Positions 18,872-26,715 of a DNA stretch of 64,000 nt are shown here, in pieces; the first letter of the stretch is position 1, and each line of letters starts with the position of its first letter. The position numbers were made by a program, and so were the translations under genes. Origin of the DNA: Glaciihabitans arcticus. Lineage in GTDB: Bacteria; Actinomycetota; Actinomycetes; Actinomycetales; Microbacteriaceae. Below the pieces are notes generated by a model that worked only from the letters and a program-made list of their open reading frames with translations, had not been told where the DNA came from and searched no databases. The stretch is from assembly GCF_004310685.1 (NCBI RefSeq), contig NZ_SISG01000001.1:186001-250000 (forward strand). The letters run 5' to 3'.

Positions 18872-20070
18872 CGTCACCGCTGGGCAGCGTTCTCCGCACG
18901 CCGCACACGGTCTACCTGCTCGTCACCTCGCTCGTCGGTCGCCTGCCTACGGCGATGGCGGCGCTCGCCATCGTGCAGCTCGTGCGCCTTCAGGGCGGCG
19001 ACTTCGCGCTCGCAGGCTCCATGACCGCGGTCTACGTGGTCGCGGGGGCGATCGGCCAGCCGCTGCTCGGCCGCTGGATCGACTCGGCTGGGCAGACCCT
19101 CGTGCTGGTCGTTTCCGGCGTGGCGGGTGCCGCGGGCTTCGTCGTTATGGCCGCCAGCACAGCGGATGCCCCGGCTCTCGGCCTCGCCGGCGCCCTGCTG
19201 TCCGGGCTCGCCACGGCACCGCTCGAGCCCGCGCTGCGATCCCTCTGGCCGAGGCTGGTGCCGGATGGCCCGCAACTCAAGGCCGCCTTCAGCCTCGACG
19301 CCGGAGCCCAGGAGCTCGTCTTCATCGCCGGCCCCCTGCTCACCGTGCTGGGTATCACCGCCTTCGGCGCCACGGGCAACCTGCTCTTCGCCGCAGCCCT
19401 CGGGCTCGGCGGCACGCTCGCGTTCGCCCTCGACCGGTTCTCCCGCACGATGGAGCCGGTGGCTGTGGAGTCGGGACCGCGCCGGTCGCCCGTTCGCGAC
19501 GGCGTCTTCCGCCGGGTGGTGCTGTTCCAATTCGGGGTCGGCTTTCCGCTCGGCATGATCACCATCGCCGTCACGGCCTACGGGGAACAGCGCGGACTGC
19601 CGGAACTGGCGGGCTGGGCGCTCTCTGCGAACGCCGTTGGTGCGCTCATCGGGGCCACGGTCTCAGCGCTGCGCCCCTCGGCACTGCCGCCGTACCGCCT
19701 GCTGGCCGGCTACGGCGCGCTGCTCGCGCTCGGCTACCTGCCACTCGCCCTATTCGGGGCGCCGGAGATCGTCTGGGTGCTGCTCGCTGTGCTCGCCGGG
19801 GTCATGCTGCCGCCCACCCTCGCCCAGGTCTTCGAGTTCGTGCAGAAGATCACGCGGCCGCAGGAGCTCACTGAGGCGAACGCGTGGGCGGTGTCCGCCA
19901 TCAACGTGGGCGCGGCGGGCGGCACGGTCGCTGCGGGACTGATCGCGGAAGTCGCGGGCGGGACATCCATTCTCTGGATGGTTCTGACGGCGGTCACGGT
20001 CACCGCAGCGTGCTCGCTCGCGGTACTGCCGGGGCGCGTTTCGCGAGTGCCGATAGATGCGCTAAAGTAG
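18868..20070 (+). CDS. MFS transporter
   Basis: 400 residues, about twelve transmembrane helices. The start is GTG 18868, overlapping the stop of the flavoprotein gene (GTGA), so the two are translationally coupled. The N-terminal half has a conserved first helix (VYLLVTSLVGRLPTAMAALAI) and the second half contains TLAQVFEFVQKITRPQEL before the last pair of helices. Related actinobacterial proteins are annotated only as MFS. The substrate is unknown. Confidence 0.85.
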   Translation: MTSPLGSVLRTPHTVYLLVTSLVGRLPTAMAALAIVQLVRLQGGDFALAGSMTAVYVVAGAIGQPLLGRWIDSAGQTLVLVVSGVAGAAGFVVMAASTADAPALGLAGALLSGLATAPLEPALRSLWPRLVPDGPQLKAAFSLDAGAQELVFIAGPLLTVLGITAFGATGNLLFAAALGLGGTLAFALDRFSRTMEPVAVESGPRRSPVRDGVFRRVVLFQFGVGFPLGMITIAVTAYGEQRGLPELAGWALSANAVGALIGATVSALRPSALPPYRLLAGYGALLALGYLPLALFGAPEIVWVLLAVLAGVMLPPTLAQVFEFVQKITRPQELTEANAWAVSAINVGAAGGTVAAGLIAEVAGGTSILWMVLTAVTVTAACSLAVLPGRVSRVPIDALK

Positions 20071-20100
20071 ACAGTCGGCCCGGGCTTAGCCCGGAACCGG

Positions 20101-20172
20101 TGGGGTATGGTGTAATTGGCAACACGGAAGATTCTGATTCTTTTGTTCTTGGTTCGAGTCCAGGTACCCCAG
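20101..20172 (+). tRNA. tRNA-Gln, anticodon CUG
   Basis: Folds as a full cloverleaf of 72 nt: acceptor TGGGGTA/TACCCCA, D stem GTGT/ACAC, anticodon stem GAAGA/TCTTT with loop TTCTGAT (anticodon CTG at 20134-20136), a four-base variable loop, T stem CTTGG/CCAGG with TTCGAGT loop, discriminator G. CCA is not encoded. A TAAAGT at 20063, inside the end of the MFS gene, may be its -10. Confidence 0.95.
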
Positions 20173-20185
20173 CTTTCCTGACAAG

Positions 20186-20210
20186 GCCCGCTCATCGAGC
20201 GGGCTTTTTT
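20186..20210 (+). terminator. Rho-independent terminator after tRNA-Gln
   Basis: An 8-bp perfect stem (GCCCGCTC/GAGCGGGC) with a 3-nt loop followed by six T residues, 14 bp after the tRNA. Confidence 0.9.
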
Positions 20211-20238
20211 GTTGTCCGCCTACTTATAGACACAACCG

Positions 20239-20261
20239 CTATCGATAGTTACACTATCGAT
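20239..20261 (+). promoter_or_regulatory. Candidate operator/promoter of the MerR gene
   Basis: CTATCGAT occurs twice (20239-20246 and 20254-20261), and the first copy is part of a perfect 10-bp palindrome CTATCGATAG. CACTAT at 20252 lies 5 nt before the ATG and could be a -10. MerR-family proteins usually bind inverted repeats within their own promoters, so autoregulation is a reasonable inference. Confidence 0.4.
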
Positions 20262-20262
20262 T

Positions 20263-20907
20263 ATGAGAATGGCAGAGTTGAGCGAGCGCAGCGGCGTCGC
20301 TGTACCGACCATCAAGTTCTACCTGCGTGAGCAACTGCTCGCTTCGGGGGAGCGCACCAGCCCCAACCAGGCCGCCTACGACGAGAGTCACGTCGATCGG
20401 CTGCGGCTCGTGCGCGCCCTGCTCGACGTCGGCGGCCTGAGCGTCACCGCCGTGCGGGCAGTACTCGCCGCCATCGACAACACGGAGCTTCCGCTCGACT
20501 GGGCCTTCGGCATCGCCCAGCAGGCGCTCCCCGCTGTTCTTCCCGACGAGGATGACGCGGCCTCCGCCCGAGCCATCGATGACCTGATCGCCGAGCGCGG
20601 CTGGCGCATCGACCCCAACAATCCCGGACGTGCAACCGCTGCCCGCGTGCTCTCCCGCTATGAGAGCCTCGGCCTCGGCCACCTGCGCCAGACGGCGGGG
20701 GAGTACCTGCGCGCAGCCGAGATAGTCGCGGCCGCCGACCTCGACTCGGTCATCGCGTCACCCGATCGCTCGACCCAGGTCGAGACCGTCGTCGTCGGCA
20801 CCGTGCTCGGCGATTCTCTTTTTGCCGGACTCCGCCGCATCGCCCAGGAGCAGCGATCACACACCCTCTTCGACCCCACCGGTTCAGAATGCGAGGAAGC
20901 GCAATGA
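20263..20907 (+). CDS. MerR-family transcriptional regulator
   Basis: 214 residues. The N-terminal winged helix-turn-helix is clear: MAELSERSGVAVPTIKFYLR, then a wing ending YDESHVDRLRLVRALLDVGG. The C-terminal two thirds are helical, with no metal-binding cysteines and no recognised ligand domain, so the signal is unknown. The ATG of the downstream membrane protein overlaps its stop by 4 bp, so that protein is the likely regulated partner. Confidence 0.88.
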   Translation: MRMAELSERSGVAVPTIKFYLREQLLASGERTSPNQAAYDESHVDRLRLVRALLDVGGLSVTAVRAVLAAIDNTELPLDWAFGIAQQALPAVLPDEDDAASARAIDDLIAERGWRIDPNNPGRATAARVLSRYESLGLGHLRQTAGEYLRAAEIVAAADLDSVIASPDRSTQVETVVVGTVLGDSLFAGLRRIAQEQRSHTLFDPTGSECEEAQ

Positions 20908-21881
20908 CCACCACCGCCACCATCACTCGTTCACCCACCATCATCCCGGCCACCAGCACCTGGCACCGACCCCTGCTGTGGCTCGCCGCCGCAATGGGGG
21001 TGCTCGCGGTTATCGCACTGGTCGGCTCGCTCGTCGACACTCGCGAGGTACTCGGCGTGAACCTCTGGATCAAGCCGCTTAAATTCGCGATCTCGGTCGG
21101 CATATATGCGGTCTCCCTGTCGTGGGTGATCGGCCTGTTGCAGAAACGCGCCCGCCTCGGCCGCATCATCGGCACGGTCAGCGTGATCGGGCTCGTCATC
21201 GAGATGGTCATCATCGTGGGCGCTGCGGCCGCGGGCCTCACGAGCCACTTCAACGTCTCGACCCCCTTCCATGCCGCCCTGTGGTCGACGATGGCGGTAT
21301 CGATCGTCGTCGTCTGGGCGATGACGCTCGTCGCCGCAATCGCGCTGCTCCGCACCGACCTCGGTGATCCCGCGAGAAGCCTCGCTATTCGAGCCGGCGC
21401 CGTTCTGGCCGTGATCGGGATGGGCCTCGCATTCCTGATGACCTCGCCGAGCGCCCAGCAGCTGGCCAGCTTCCAGGGCATCGCCGGAGCTCATGCCGTG
21501 GGTGTGGCCGACGGTGGACCCGGCCTCTTCCTCCTCGGCTGGAGCACGGTCGCCGGTGACCTCCGCATCCCGCACTTCGTCGGGATGCACGCGCTGCAGG
21601 TATTCCCGCTGCTCGTCGTGGGGCTCGAGCTGCTCGCGAGCCGGGTCCCCCGGCTCGCCGACGGCCGGGTGCGCGCGCGGCTGGTGCTCGTCGCGATCGT
21701 GAGCTTCAGCTCCACGCTGGCTGTGCTGACCTGGCAGGCGCTTAGCGGGCAGTCCATCGTGCAGCCCTCGGGCGCCGTGCTCGTCGCGGGGGTCGCGGTG
21801 GCTGTTGCATCCCTCGTCGCAGCTATTGCAGTGCTGTTCGCGCCGACTCGGTCGGCGCCAGCCGTGGCCGACCCCGCTTAG
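20904..21881 (+). CDS. Multi-pass membrane protein coupled to the MerR regulator
   Basis: 325 residues with about eight transmembrane helices. After a Thr-rich start it has LGVNLWIKPLKFAISVGIYA, a loop with HFNVSTPFHA, and IPHFVGMHALQVFPLLVVG near residue 230; the conserved His residues in membrane-proximal loops are notable. I do not recognise a named family. The start at 20904 overlaps the MerR stop (ATGA). Its TAG overlaps the stop of the convergent hydrolase (TTAG at 21878-21881). Confidence 0.75.
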   Translation: MTTTATITRSPTIIPATSTWHRPLLWLAAAMGVLAVIALVGSLVDTREVLGVNLWIKPLKFAISVGIYAVSLSWVIGLLQKRARLGRIIGTVSVIGLVIEMVIIVGAAAAGLTSHFNVSTPFHAALWSTMAVSIVVVWAMTLVAAIALLRTDLGDPARSLAIRAGAVLAVIGMGLAFLMTSPSAQQLASFQGIAGAHAVGVADGGPGLFLLGWSTVAGDLRIPHFVGMHALQVFPLLVVGLELLASRVPRLADGRVRARLVLVAIVSFSSTLAVLTWQALSGQSIVQPSGAVLVAGVAVAVASLVAAIAVLFAPTRSAPAVADPA

Positions 21882-22513
21882 AGGTCCAGCGTTTCGCCGG
21901 GCTCGAGCGGGAAGAACTCCCCGCCACCCTGGCGCGTTGCCGCCTCGATGCGACCGTTCGACATGGTCTTTCCAGCGACCGAGAGCACCATCTCGTGGGT
22001 CGGGAACGAGCGCTTCGGGGCGACGGCGATCGTGTAGTCGATGCTCTCGGCGATCTTCAGCCACGGCGCGCCGGCGGGAACCGCGAGGGTGTCGACCGGC
22101 ACGGGCGGGATCGTAAAGGAGTCGCCGCCGTACCAGAGCGTGTCGTCGACGAGCACGCCCACGTTGTCGATGACCGGGATGCTCGAGTGGATGATCGCGT
22201 GCTTGGCCCCGTAGAAGGCGAGCGTGAAGGCGCCGACCTCGTGGGTGTCGCCGTCTGCGACCACCGTGATGTTGTAGGTGGATGCCGCGGCCGCAACTCC
22301 GGCCGGGCCGAAGATCCTCGCATCAGTGTTCACCTCGAGGATGCGGTCGAGCTGCTCCGGGGTCCAGTGGTCGGGGTGCTCGTGGGTGATGACGATTGCA
22401 ACGACGCCACGCAGGTCGTCAAGGGGCATCGTGAAGCTGCCCGGATCGACGACGAGCACGTCGCCGCTCTTCTCGAGGACAAGGCAGGCGTGTTCGTGCT
22501 TGGTGAGCTTCAT
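21878..22513 (-). CDS. Metallo-beta-lactamase-fold hydrolase
   Basis: 211 residues. The metal motif THEHPDHW is at about residues 43-50, and preceding strands carry ACLVLEKSGDVLVVDPG, the pattern of UlaG-like/L-ascorbate-6-phosphate-lactonase-related MBL proteins. Later His/Asp ligands appear in YGAKHAIIHS and YGGDSF. The substrate is unknown. It is divergent from the copper regulator. TAGGCT lies 6 nt before the ATG (leaderless), so its promoter abuts the CsoR operator region. Confidence 0.85.
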   Translation of the reverse strand: MKLTKHEHACLVLEKSGDVLVVDPGSFTMPLDDLRGVVAIVITHEHPDHWTPEQLDRILEVNTDARIFGPAGVAAAASTYNITVVADGDTHEVGAFTLAFYGAKHAIIHSSIPVIDNVGVLVDDTLWYGGDSFTIPPVPVDTLAVPAGAPWLKIAESIDYTIAVAPKRSFPTHEMVLSVAGKTMSNGRIEAATRQGGGEFFPLEPGETLDL

Positions 22514-22519
22514 GGTCGA

Positions 22520-22525
22520 AGCCTA
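22520..22525 (-). promoter_or_regulatory. -10 hexamer TAGGCT, leaderless promoter of the MBL hydrolase
   Basis: On the minus strand TAGGCT ends 6 nt before the ATG at 22513. Confidence 0.45.
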
Positions 22526-22545
22526 TCGACGAGCGCTGGCGCGGA

Positions 22546-22565
22546 ATACCCCCGGGGGGTATGCT
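22546..22565 (+). promoter_or_regulatory. CsoR-type operator overlapping the csoR -10
   Basis: ATACCCCCGGGGGGTAT (22546-22562) is a near-perfect G/C-run palindrome flanked by AT steps, the form bound by CsoR-family repressors. Its right end overlaps a -10 hexamer TATGCT (22560-22565) that lies 7 nt before the csoR ATG. Bound repressor would block RNA polymerase; metal-bound repressor would leave. Confidence 0.85.
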
Positions 22566-22572
22566 GTTGGGC

Positions 22573-22854
22573 ATGATCGCAGATATCAAGAAGCGCGCAC
22601 TCCACCGCACTCGCATCCTCGAGGGCCAGATGCGAGGCCTCGAGAAGATGATCGATAACGAGGACTACTGCATGGACATCATCACGCAGTCGCTCGCCAT
22701 CCAGAAGTCGCTGCGCAGCCTCAACAAGCTGCTCGTCGAGAACCACCTGCGCACGCACGTGAGCGACATGTTCGCGGCTGGCGGCGAACAGCAGGAGCAC
22801 GCGGTGGATGAGCTGCTCAAGGTCTACGAACTCAACAACAACCGCGGAGAGTAA
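22573..22854 (+). CDS. csoR: CsoR/RcnR-family metal-responsive repressor
   Basis: 93 residues, an all-helical DUF156 protein beginning MIADIKKRALHRTRILEGQ. Candidate metal ligands in the CsoR positions are C33 (EDYCMD), H58 and H62 (ENHLRTH), giving Cys-His-His rather than the Cys-His-Cys of classical copper CsoR. ATG 22573 is preferred over ATG 22561 because it gives the family N-terminus and leaves a TATGCT -10 seven nt upstream. It sits 6 bp before a CopB-type ATPase and behind its own operator, so it should derepress itself and copB when metal is high (inference). The gene symbol reflects family and context. Confidence 0.85.
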   Translation: MIADIKKRALHRTRILEGQMRGLEKMIDNEDYCMDIITQSLAIQKSLRSLNKLLVENHLRTHVSDMFAAGGEQQEHAVDELLKVYELNNNRGE

Positions 22855-22860
22855 GCACCC

Positions 22861-24924
22861 ATGTCACACGACCATTCCACGATGGAGCACGACCACGCTT
22901 CGACAGGCTCAGCGACCGGGCACGAGCACCACGACCACGACGAGCATGCGGGGCACGGCGACCACTCGCACCACGACCCCGCTCAGTTCAAGCGCAAGTT
23001 CTGGCTGAGCCTCGTGCTCACGATTCCCACGATGGTCTTCTCGCACGGGCTGCAGGACATCCTCGGTCTCAGCGGGCCGCGTTTCCCGTTCAGCGAGTAC
23101 ATCCCGGCCGTCTTCGGCATCGTGCTGTTCTTCTACGGCGGACTCGTCTTCCTGAAAGGCGGCCTGCAGGAACTGCGGGCGAAGCAGCCCGGGATGATGA
23201 CCCTCATCTCGCTCGCGATCGTGGTCGCCTTCGGCTACAGCCTCGCGGTTACCCTGGGCTTCCCAGGCATGGACTTCTGGTGGGAGCTGGCCACCCTCAT
23301 CACCATCATGCTGCTCGGCCACTGGATCGAGATGTCGGCGATCATGGGCGCGCAGAACGCGCTGGGTGAACTGGCAAAACTCATCCCCGACGAAGCGACG
23401 ATGATGCACGGGGACCACCAGATGACCGTGAAGGTCTCGGAGCTCAAGGTCGGCGACCTCGTGCTCGTACGACCGGGTTCGGCGATCCCCGCGGACGGCG
23501 AGGTGACCGACGGCGAATCCGAGGTCAACGAGGCGCTGCTCACGGGCGAGTCGACGCTGGTCGGCAAGACCGTCGGCGCATCGGTCATCGCGGGCAGCAT
23601 CAACGGCGACGGCTCGCTCACTGTGCGGGTCACGAAGACCGGCGGGGACACGGCGATCGCGGGCGTGATGAAGCTGGTCGCCGAGGCGCAGGCGAGCAAG
23701 TCCGGCGCGCAGGTGCTCGCCGACCGGGCAGCCGCCTGGCTCTTCTACATCGCGCTCGGCGCCGCCGTGCTGACCCTGATCGCCTGGGCGCTCATCTCTC
23801 CCGATGACCCGGCGTTCGTCATCGAGCGCGTCGTAACCGTGCTCATCATCGCCTGCCCGCACGCACTCGGACTCGCGATCCCGCTGGTCGCGCAGCTTTC
23901 CACCGCGATCGGGGCGAAGAACGGCCTCCTCGTGCGCAGCCGTTCAGCCCTCGAGGACGCCCGCACCGTGCAGGTGGTGCTGTTCGACAAGACCGGAACG
24001 CTGACCGAGGGTCGCCAGGGCGTGGCGCAGGTCACAGCGGCAGCCGGGCTCGAGGTGGACGAGGTGCTCGCGCTCGCGGCATCCATCGAAGCAAAGTCGG
24101 AACACCCGATTGCACGGGCGATCGTCGCTGAGGCGAAGGAGCGGAAGCTGAGGATCGAGCGCACAACACAGTTCGCGAACCTGGCGGGCCGTGGCGCCGA
24201 GGCGAACCTCGGCGATCGTCGCGTCACCGTCGCGAGCCAGCGCCTCGTGACCGAGCGAGGTCTCAGCATCGGGGTCGATCTCGTGCACTCGACGCGCGCC
24301 GCGACCGGCGAGGGCAAGACCGTGGTGTTCGTCGTGGACGAGTCGGGCGTGCTCGGCTCGATCGCGCTCGCCGACGTGATCCGCCCGGAGTCGGTCGAGG
24401 CGGTGTCGAAGCTGCGCAAGAGCGGCATCCGCGTTGCGATGCTCACGGGCGATTCGCACGCGGTCGCAGCGTTTGTCGCCGCGAAGCTCGGCATCACCGA
24501 GATCTTCGCCGAGGTGCTCCCGGGCCAGAAGGCCGACGTGGTGAAGAAGCTGCAGTCGGACGGTACCCGGGTGGCTATGGTGGGCGACGGTGTCAATGAC
24601 GCTCCGGCCCTGGCACAGGCCGACGTCGGCATCGCGATCGGTGCGGGCACGGATGTCGCGATCGAATCGGCCGGCATCGTGCTCGCGTCGAGCGACCCGC
24701 GCGGTGTGCTCGCGGCGATCACGCTGAGTCGGTCCACCTACCGCAAGATGCAGCAGAACCTGTTCTGGGCGACGGGGTACAACGCGATCGGCATTCCGCT
24801 CGCTGCGGGCGTGCTGTTCGGTGCAGGGGTGCTGCTGTCGCCCGCGCTCGGCGCGGTGCTCATGTCGGCGTCGACAGTCGTGGTGGCGCTCAATGCCCAG
24901 TTGCTGCGGAGGCTCAAGCTCTAG
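22861..24924 (+). CDS. copB: CopB-type (P1B-3) heavy-metal-transporting ATPase
   Basis: 687 residues. The N-terminus (residues 1-39) is very rich in His-Asp/His-Glu and probably binds metal. P-type ATPase landmarks follow: LLTGEST (actuator), the membrane C332-P333-H334 motif that marks CopB/P1B-3 pumps rather than CPC copper pumps, D376KTGTLTEG (phosphorylated Asp), an HP pair (SEHPIAR) and GDGVNDAPALAQADVGIAIG. It probably exports copper or silver. It follows csoR by 6 bp and shares its operator. A 23-bp repeat-like segment lies inside the His-rich leader without breaking the frame. Confidence 0.93.
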   Translation: MSHDHSTMEHDHASTGSATGHEHHDHDEHAGHGDHSHHDPAQFKRKFWLSLVLTIPTMVFSHGLQDILGLSGPRFPFSEYIPAVFGIVLFFYGGLVFLKGGLQELRAKQPGMMTLISLAIVVAFGYSLAVTLGFPGMDFWWELATLITIMLLGHWIEMSAIMGAQNALGELAKLIPDEATMMHGDHQMTVKVSELKVGDLVLVRPGSAIPADGEVTDGESEVNEALLTGESTLVGKTVGASVIAGSINGDGSLTVRVTKTGGDTAIAGVMKLVAEAQASKSGAQVLADRAAAWLFYIALGAAVLTLIAWALISPDDPAFVIERVVTVLIIACPHALGLAIPLVAQLSTAIGAKNGLLVRSRSALEDARTVQVVLFDKTGTLTEGRQGVAQVTAAAGLEVDEVLALAASIEAKSEHPIARAIVAEAKERKLRIERTTQFANLAGRGAEANLGDRRVTVASQRLVTERGLSIGVDLVHSTRAATGEGKTVVFVVDESGVLGSIALADVIRPESVEAVSKLRKSGIRVAMLTGDSHAVAAFVAAKLGITEIFAEVLPGQKADVVKKLQSDGTRVAMVGDGVNDAPALAQADVGIAIGAGTDVAIESAGIVLASSDPRGVLAAITLSRSTYRKMQQNLFWATGYNAIGIPLAAGVLFGAGVLLSPALGAVLMSASTVVVALNAQLLRRLKL
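22896..22918 (+). repeat. Interspersed-repeat-like segment inside copB
   Basis: The stretch containing CTTCGACAGGCTCAGCGACC matches a short repeat that I recall as widespread in intergenic DNA of Micrococcales and other high-GC bacteria. Here it lies in the His-rich leader of copB and adds the non-histidine residues ASTGSAT in frame. Its identity as a repeat rests on memory, not on a second full copy in this window. Confidence 0.5.
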
Positions 24925-24972
24925 TGAACGGCAGCCGCACCCGAGCCGCGCGCCCGGGTTCCGCGACAGCGG

Positions 24973-24978
24973 CATAAT
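24973..24978 (+). promoter_or_regulatory. -10 hexamer CATAAT, leaderless promoter
   Basis: CATAAT, one base from the consensus TATAAT, ends 7 nt before the ATG at 24986. This favours 24986 over the in-frame ATG at 24977, which overlaps the hexamer. Confidence 0.55.
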
Positions 24979-24985
24979 GATCCCC

Positions 24986-25933
24986 ATGCCCGCGAAGAAG
25001 CCCCTGTCCATTGTGGTGGCGATCAATCCCACAGCGTCGTTCGGCAAGGGGCGCGAGGTCGGGCCGGCCGTCGTGGCAACGCTCCGCGCACTGGGCCACG
25101 AGGTGACGAGCCTGACCGAGCCCGACTTCGAACAGCTCGTCGCGGCGGGCCGCCGGGCGGTTGCCGCCAAACCCGATGCCCTCGTCGTGGTCGGTGGCGA
25201 TGGCATGGTGAGCCTCGGAACCAATCTCGTCGCGAAGACGCGCGTGCCTCTCGGCATCGTGCCGTCGGGCACGGGCAATGACATGGCGCGAGGGCTGGGC
25301 ATCCCGATCGGCAACACCGAGGCTGCGATCGAGTACCTCGTCGACGCGCTCGGCAGGCCGCCGCGCATCATCGACGCGGGGCTCGTGCACCACGAGAACG
25401 ACGAGACGGGCGAGCCGACCACGACCTGGTTCGCGTGTGTGCTCTCGGCCGGGTTCGACGCGATCGTGAACGAGCGCGCAAACATCCTGCGCCACCCCAA
25501 GGGACCGAGCCGCTACCTGCTCGCCCTCGGCATCGAGCTCGTGAAGCTGCGGCCGATCCGCTACCGCCTGGTGCTCGACGGTGTCGAGACGGTGACCGAG
25601 GCCGCGCTCGTCTCGGTCGGCAACAACATCTCGCTCGGCGGCGGCATGAAGGTCACCCCGAACGCGATTCTGGATGACGGCCTGTTCGACGTGCTCGTCG
25701 TCCAGCCGTTGTCCCGAACGGCGTTCCTCAGGGTCTTCCCGCGCGTGTTCAAGGGCGAGCACCTGAGCGACCCGCGGGTCGCCGTGCACCGGGCCAGGCG
25801 CGTCGTGATCGAGGCGGAGGGTGTCGTCGCCTACGCGGATGGCGAGAGGGTCGGACCCCTGCCTATCGACATCGAGATGATGCCCGGGGCGCTGAGGGTG
25901 CTGGCCGCCGAGAGCACGGAGTCGACCGTCTAG
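24986..25933 (+). CDS. Diacylglycerol kinase / lipid kinase family protein
   Basis: 315 residues. DAGK catalytic-domain motifs: VVAINPTASFGKG at the N-terminus, VVVGGDGMVSLGTNLV (nucleotide-binding GGDG), GIVPSGTGNDMARGLGIP, and the C-terminal domain with VSVGNNISLGGGMKVTPNA and DDGLFDVLVV. Such enzymes phosphorylate diacylglycerol or related lipids using ATP at the membrane. Its TAG shares bases with the stop of the convergent lipoprotein gene (CTAG at 25930-25933). Confidence 0.92.
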   Translation: MPAKKPLSIVVAINPTASFGKGREVGPAVVATLRALGHEVTSLTEPDFEQLVAAGRRAVAAKPDALVVVGGDGMVSLGTNLVAKTRVPLGIVPSGTGNDMARGLGIPIGNTEAAIEYLVDALGRPPRIIDAGLVHHENDETGEPTTTWFACVLSAGFDAIVNERANILRHPKGPSRYLLALGIELVKLRPIRYRLVLDGVETVTEAALVSVGNNISLGGGMKVTPNAILDDGLFDVLVVQPLSRTAFLRVFPRVFKGEHLSDPRVAVHRARRVVIEAEGVVAYADGERVGPLPIDIEMMPGALRVLAAESTESTV

Positions 25934-26442
25934 TCGGTGGTCTCGGCCTCGCCGGTCTCGACATCGGTGGGAGCCGCCTCGGGGGCCTTCGGGTCGAGCG
26001 CGACGCAGGAGTAGGCCTGCACCTCGACCTCGTCGACGGTCTGCTTGCTCACGAAGAACTGCTGCTTGGTCTTCAGCCCGCTCTCGGTGAGGGCGGTCTT
26101 GAAGGTCGTGAACGGCTCGTCACACGCGCCCGAGACCGCGTTCTGCAGTCCACCGGCCGCCTCGACCTGCGCGGTCGTGAGCTGGCCCTCGGCCAGCACC
26201 TTCGAGGTGTGATCGTCGGTGCAGGGGATGACGGTGACCGTCGCGAGATCCGTGCCGTCACCGATGTACGAGAAGCAGTCGCCCGGCAGCAGGTCGGGGG
26301 AGTCGATGACCGTGCTCTCGAGCACCTGGCCGCTCGCGTCGCGCTCGATCTCGCCGAGTCCGAGGAGGGAGCACCCGGAGAGGAGCACTGCCGCTGCGGC
26401 GAGCGTGCTGACGATGACTGAGTGGCGCAGGGCGGATCGCAT
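25930..26442 (-). CDS. Septum-formation-family lipoprotein
   Basis: 170 residues. The N-terminus has a lipoprotein signal with lipobox LLSGC (Cys near residue 22). The mature part has LLPGDCFSYIGDG...VIPCTDDHTSKVLAEG, the GDC...C...H pattern of the actinobacterial septum-formation domain family, and ends in an acidic tail. The start at 26442 is chosen for the GAGGA 4-8 nt upstream and the clean signal peptide; the frame extends 14 codons further. Function is not established beyond the family name. Confidence 0.82.
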   Translation of the reverse strand: MRSALRHSVIVSTLAAAAVLLSGCSLLGLGEIERDASGQVLESTVIDSPDLLPGDCFSYIGDGTDLATVTVIPCTDDHTSKVLAEGQLTTAQVEAAGGLQNAVSGACDEPFTTFKTALTESGLKTKQQFFVSKQTVDEVEVQAYSCVALDPKAPEAAPTDVETGEAETTD

Positions 26443-26599
26443 GGTTCCTCTTCGGATGACGTAACAGAGCTGTGTAATTGTCATCGTAACCGGAGCGCGA
26501 GCGGATATCGTCCCCGCGTTCTGGGGTGTCGATCGGGAAACCCACGCTCGTTTTGGTGAGGGCGCCAGTCATATGGCATACTCGTCTAGTTGCTCTGAC

Positions 26600-26672
26600 G
26601 GCCCCATCGTATAGCGGCCTAGTACGCTGCCCTCTCACGGCGGTAACACCGGTTCGAATCCGGTTGGGGTCA
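26600..26672 (+). tRNA. tRNA-Glu, anticodon CUC
   Basis: A 73-nt cloverleaf: acceptor GGCCCCA/TGGGGTC (one G-T pair), D stem GTAT/GTAC, anticodon stem CTGCC/GGCGG with loop CTCTCAC (anticodon CTC), variable TAAC, T stem ACCGG/CCGGT with TTCGAAT, discriminator A. The next three bases are CCA. Likely promoter elements are TTGGTG at 26553 and CATACT at 26577. Confidence 0.95.
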
Positions 26673-26681
26673 CCAACACCG

Positions 26682-26711
26682 TGTTTGTCACAAACCTGTT
26701 TGTCACAAACA
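26682..26711 (+). repeat. Two tandem copies of a 15-bp palindromic unit
   Basis: TGTTTGTCACAAACC (26682-26696) is followed directly by TGTTTGTCACAAACA (26697-26711). Each contains GTTTGTCACAAAC, a 13-bp hyphenated palindrome with a TCA centre. It lies between tRNA-Glu and its terminator. Possible roles are a protein-binding site or an RNA-processing hairpin; nothing in the sequence decides. Confidence 0.8.
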
Positions 26712-26715
26712 CAGC

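Noticed and set aside
26600-26711. tRNA-Glu and the following repeats as an integration (att) site
   Set aside because: There is no integrase, no second copy of the tRNA 3' end and no island-like DNA nearby. It is kept only as a repeat.
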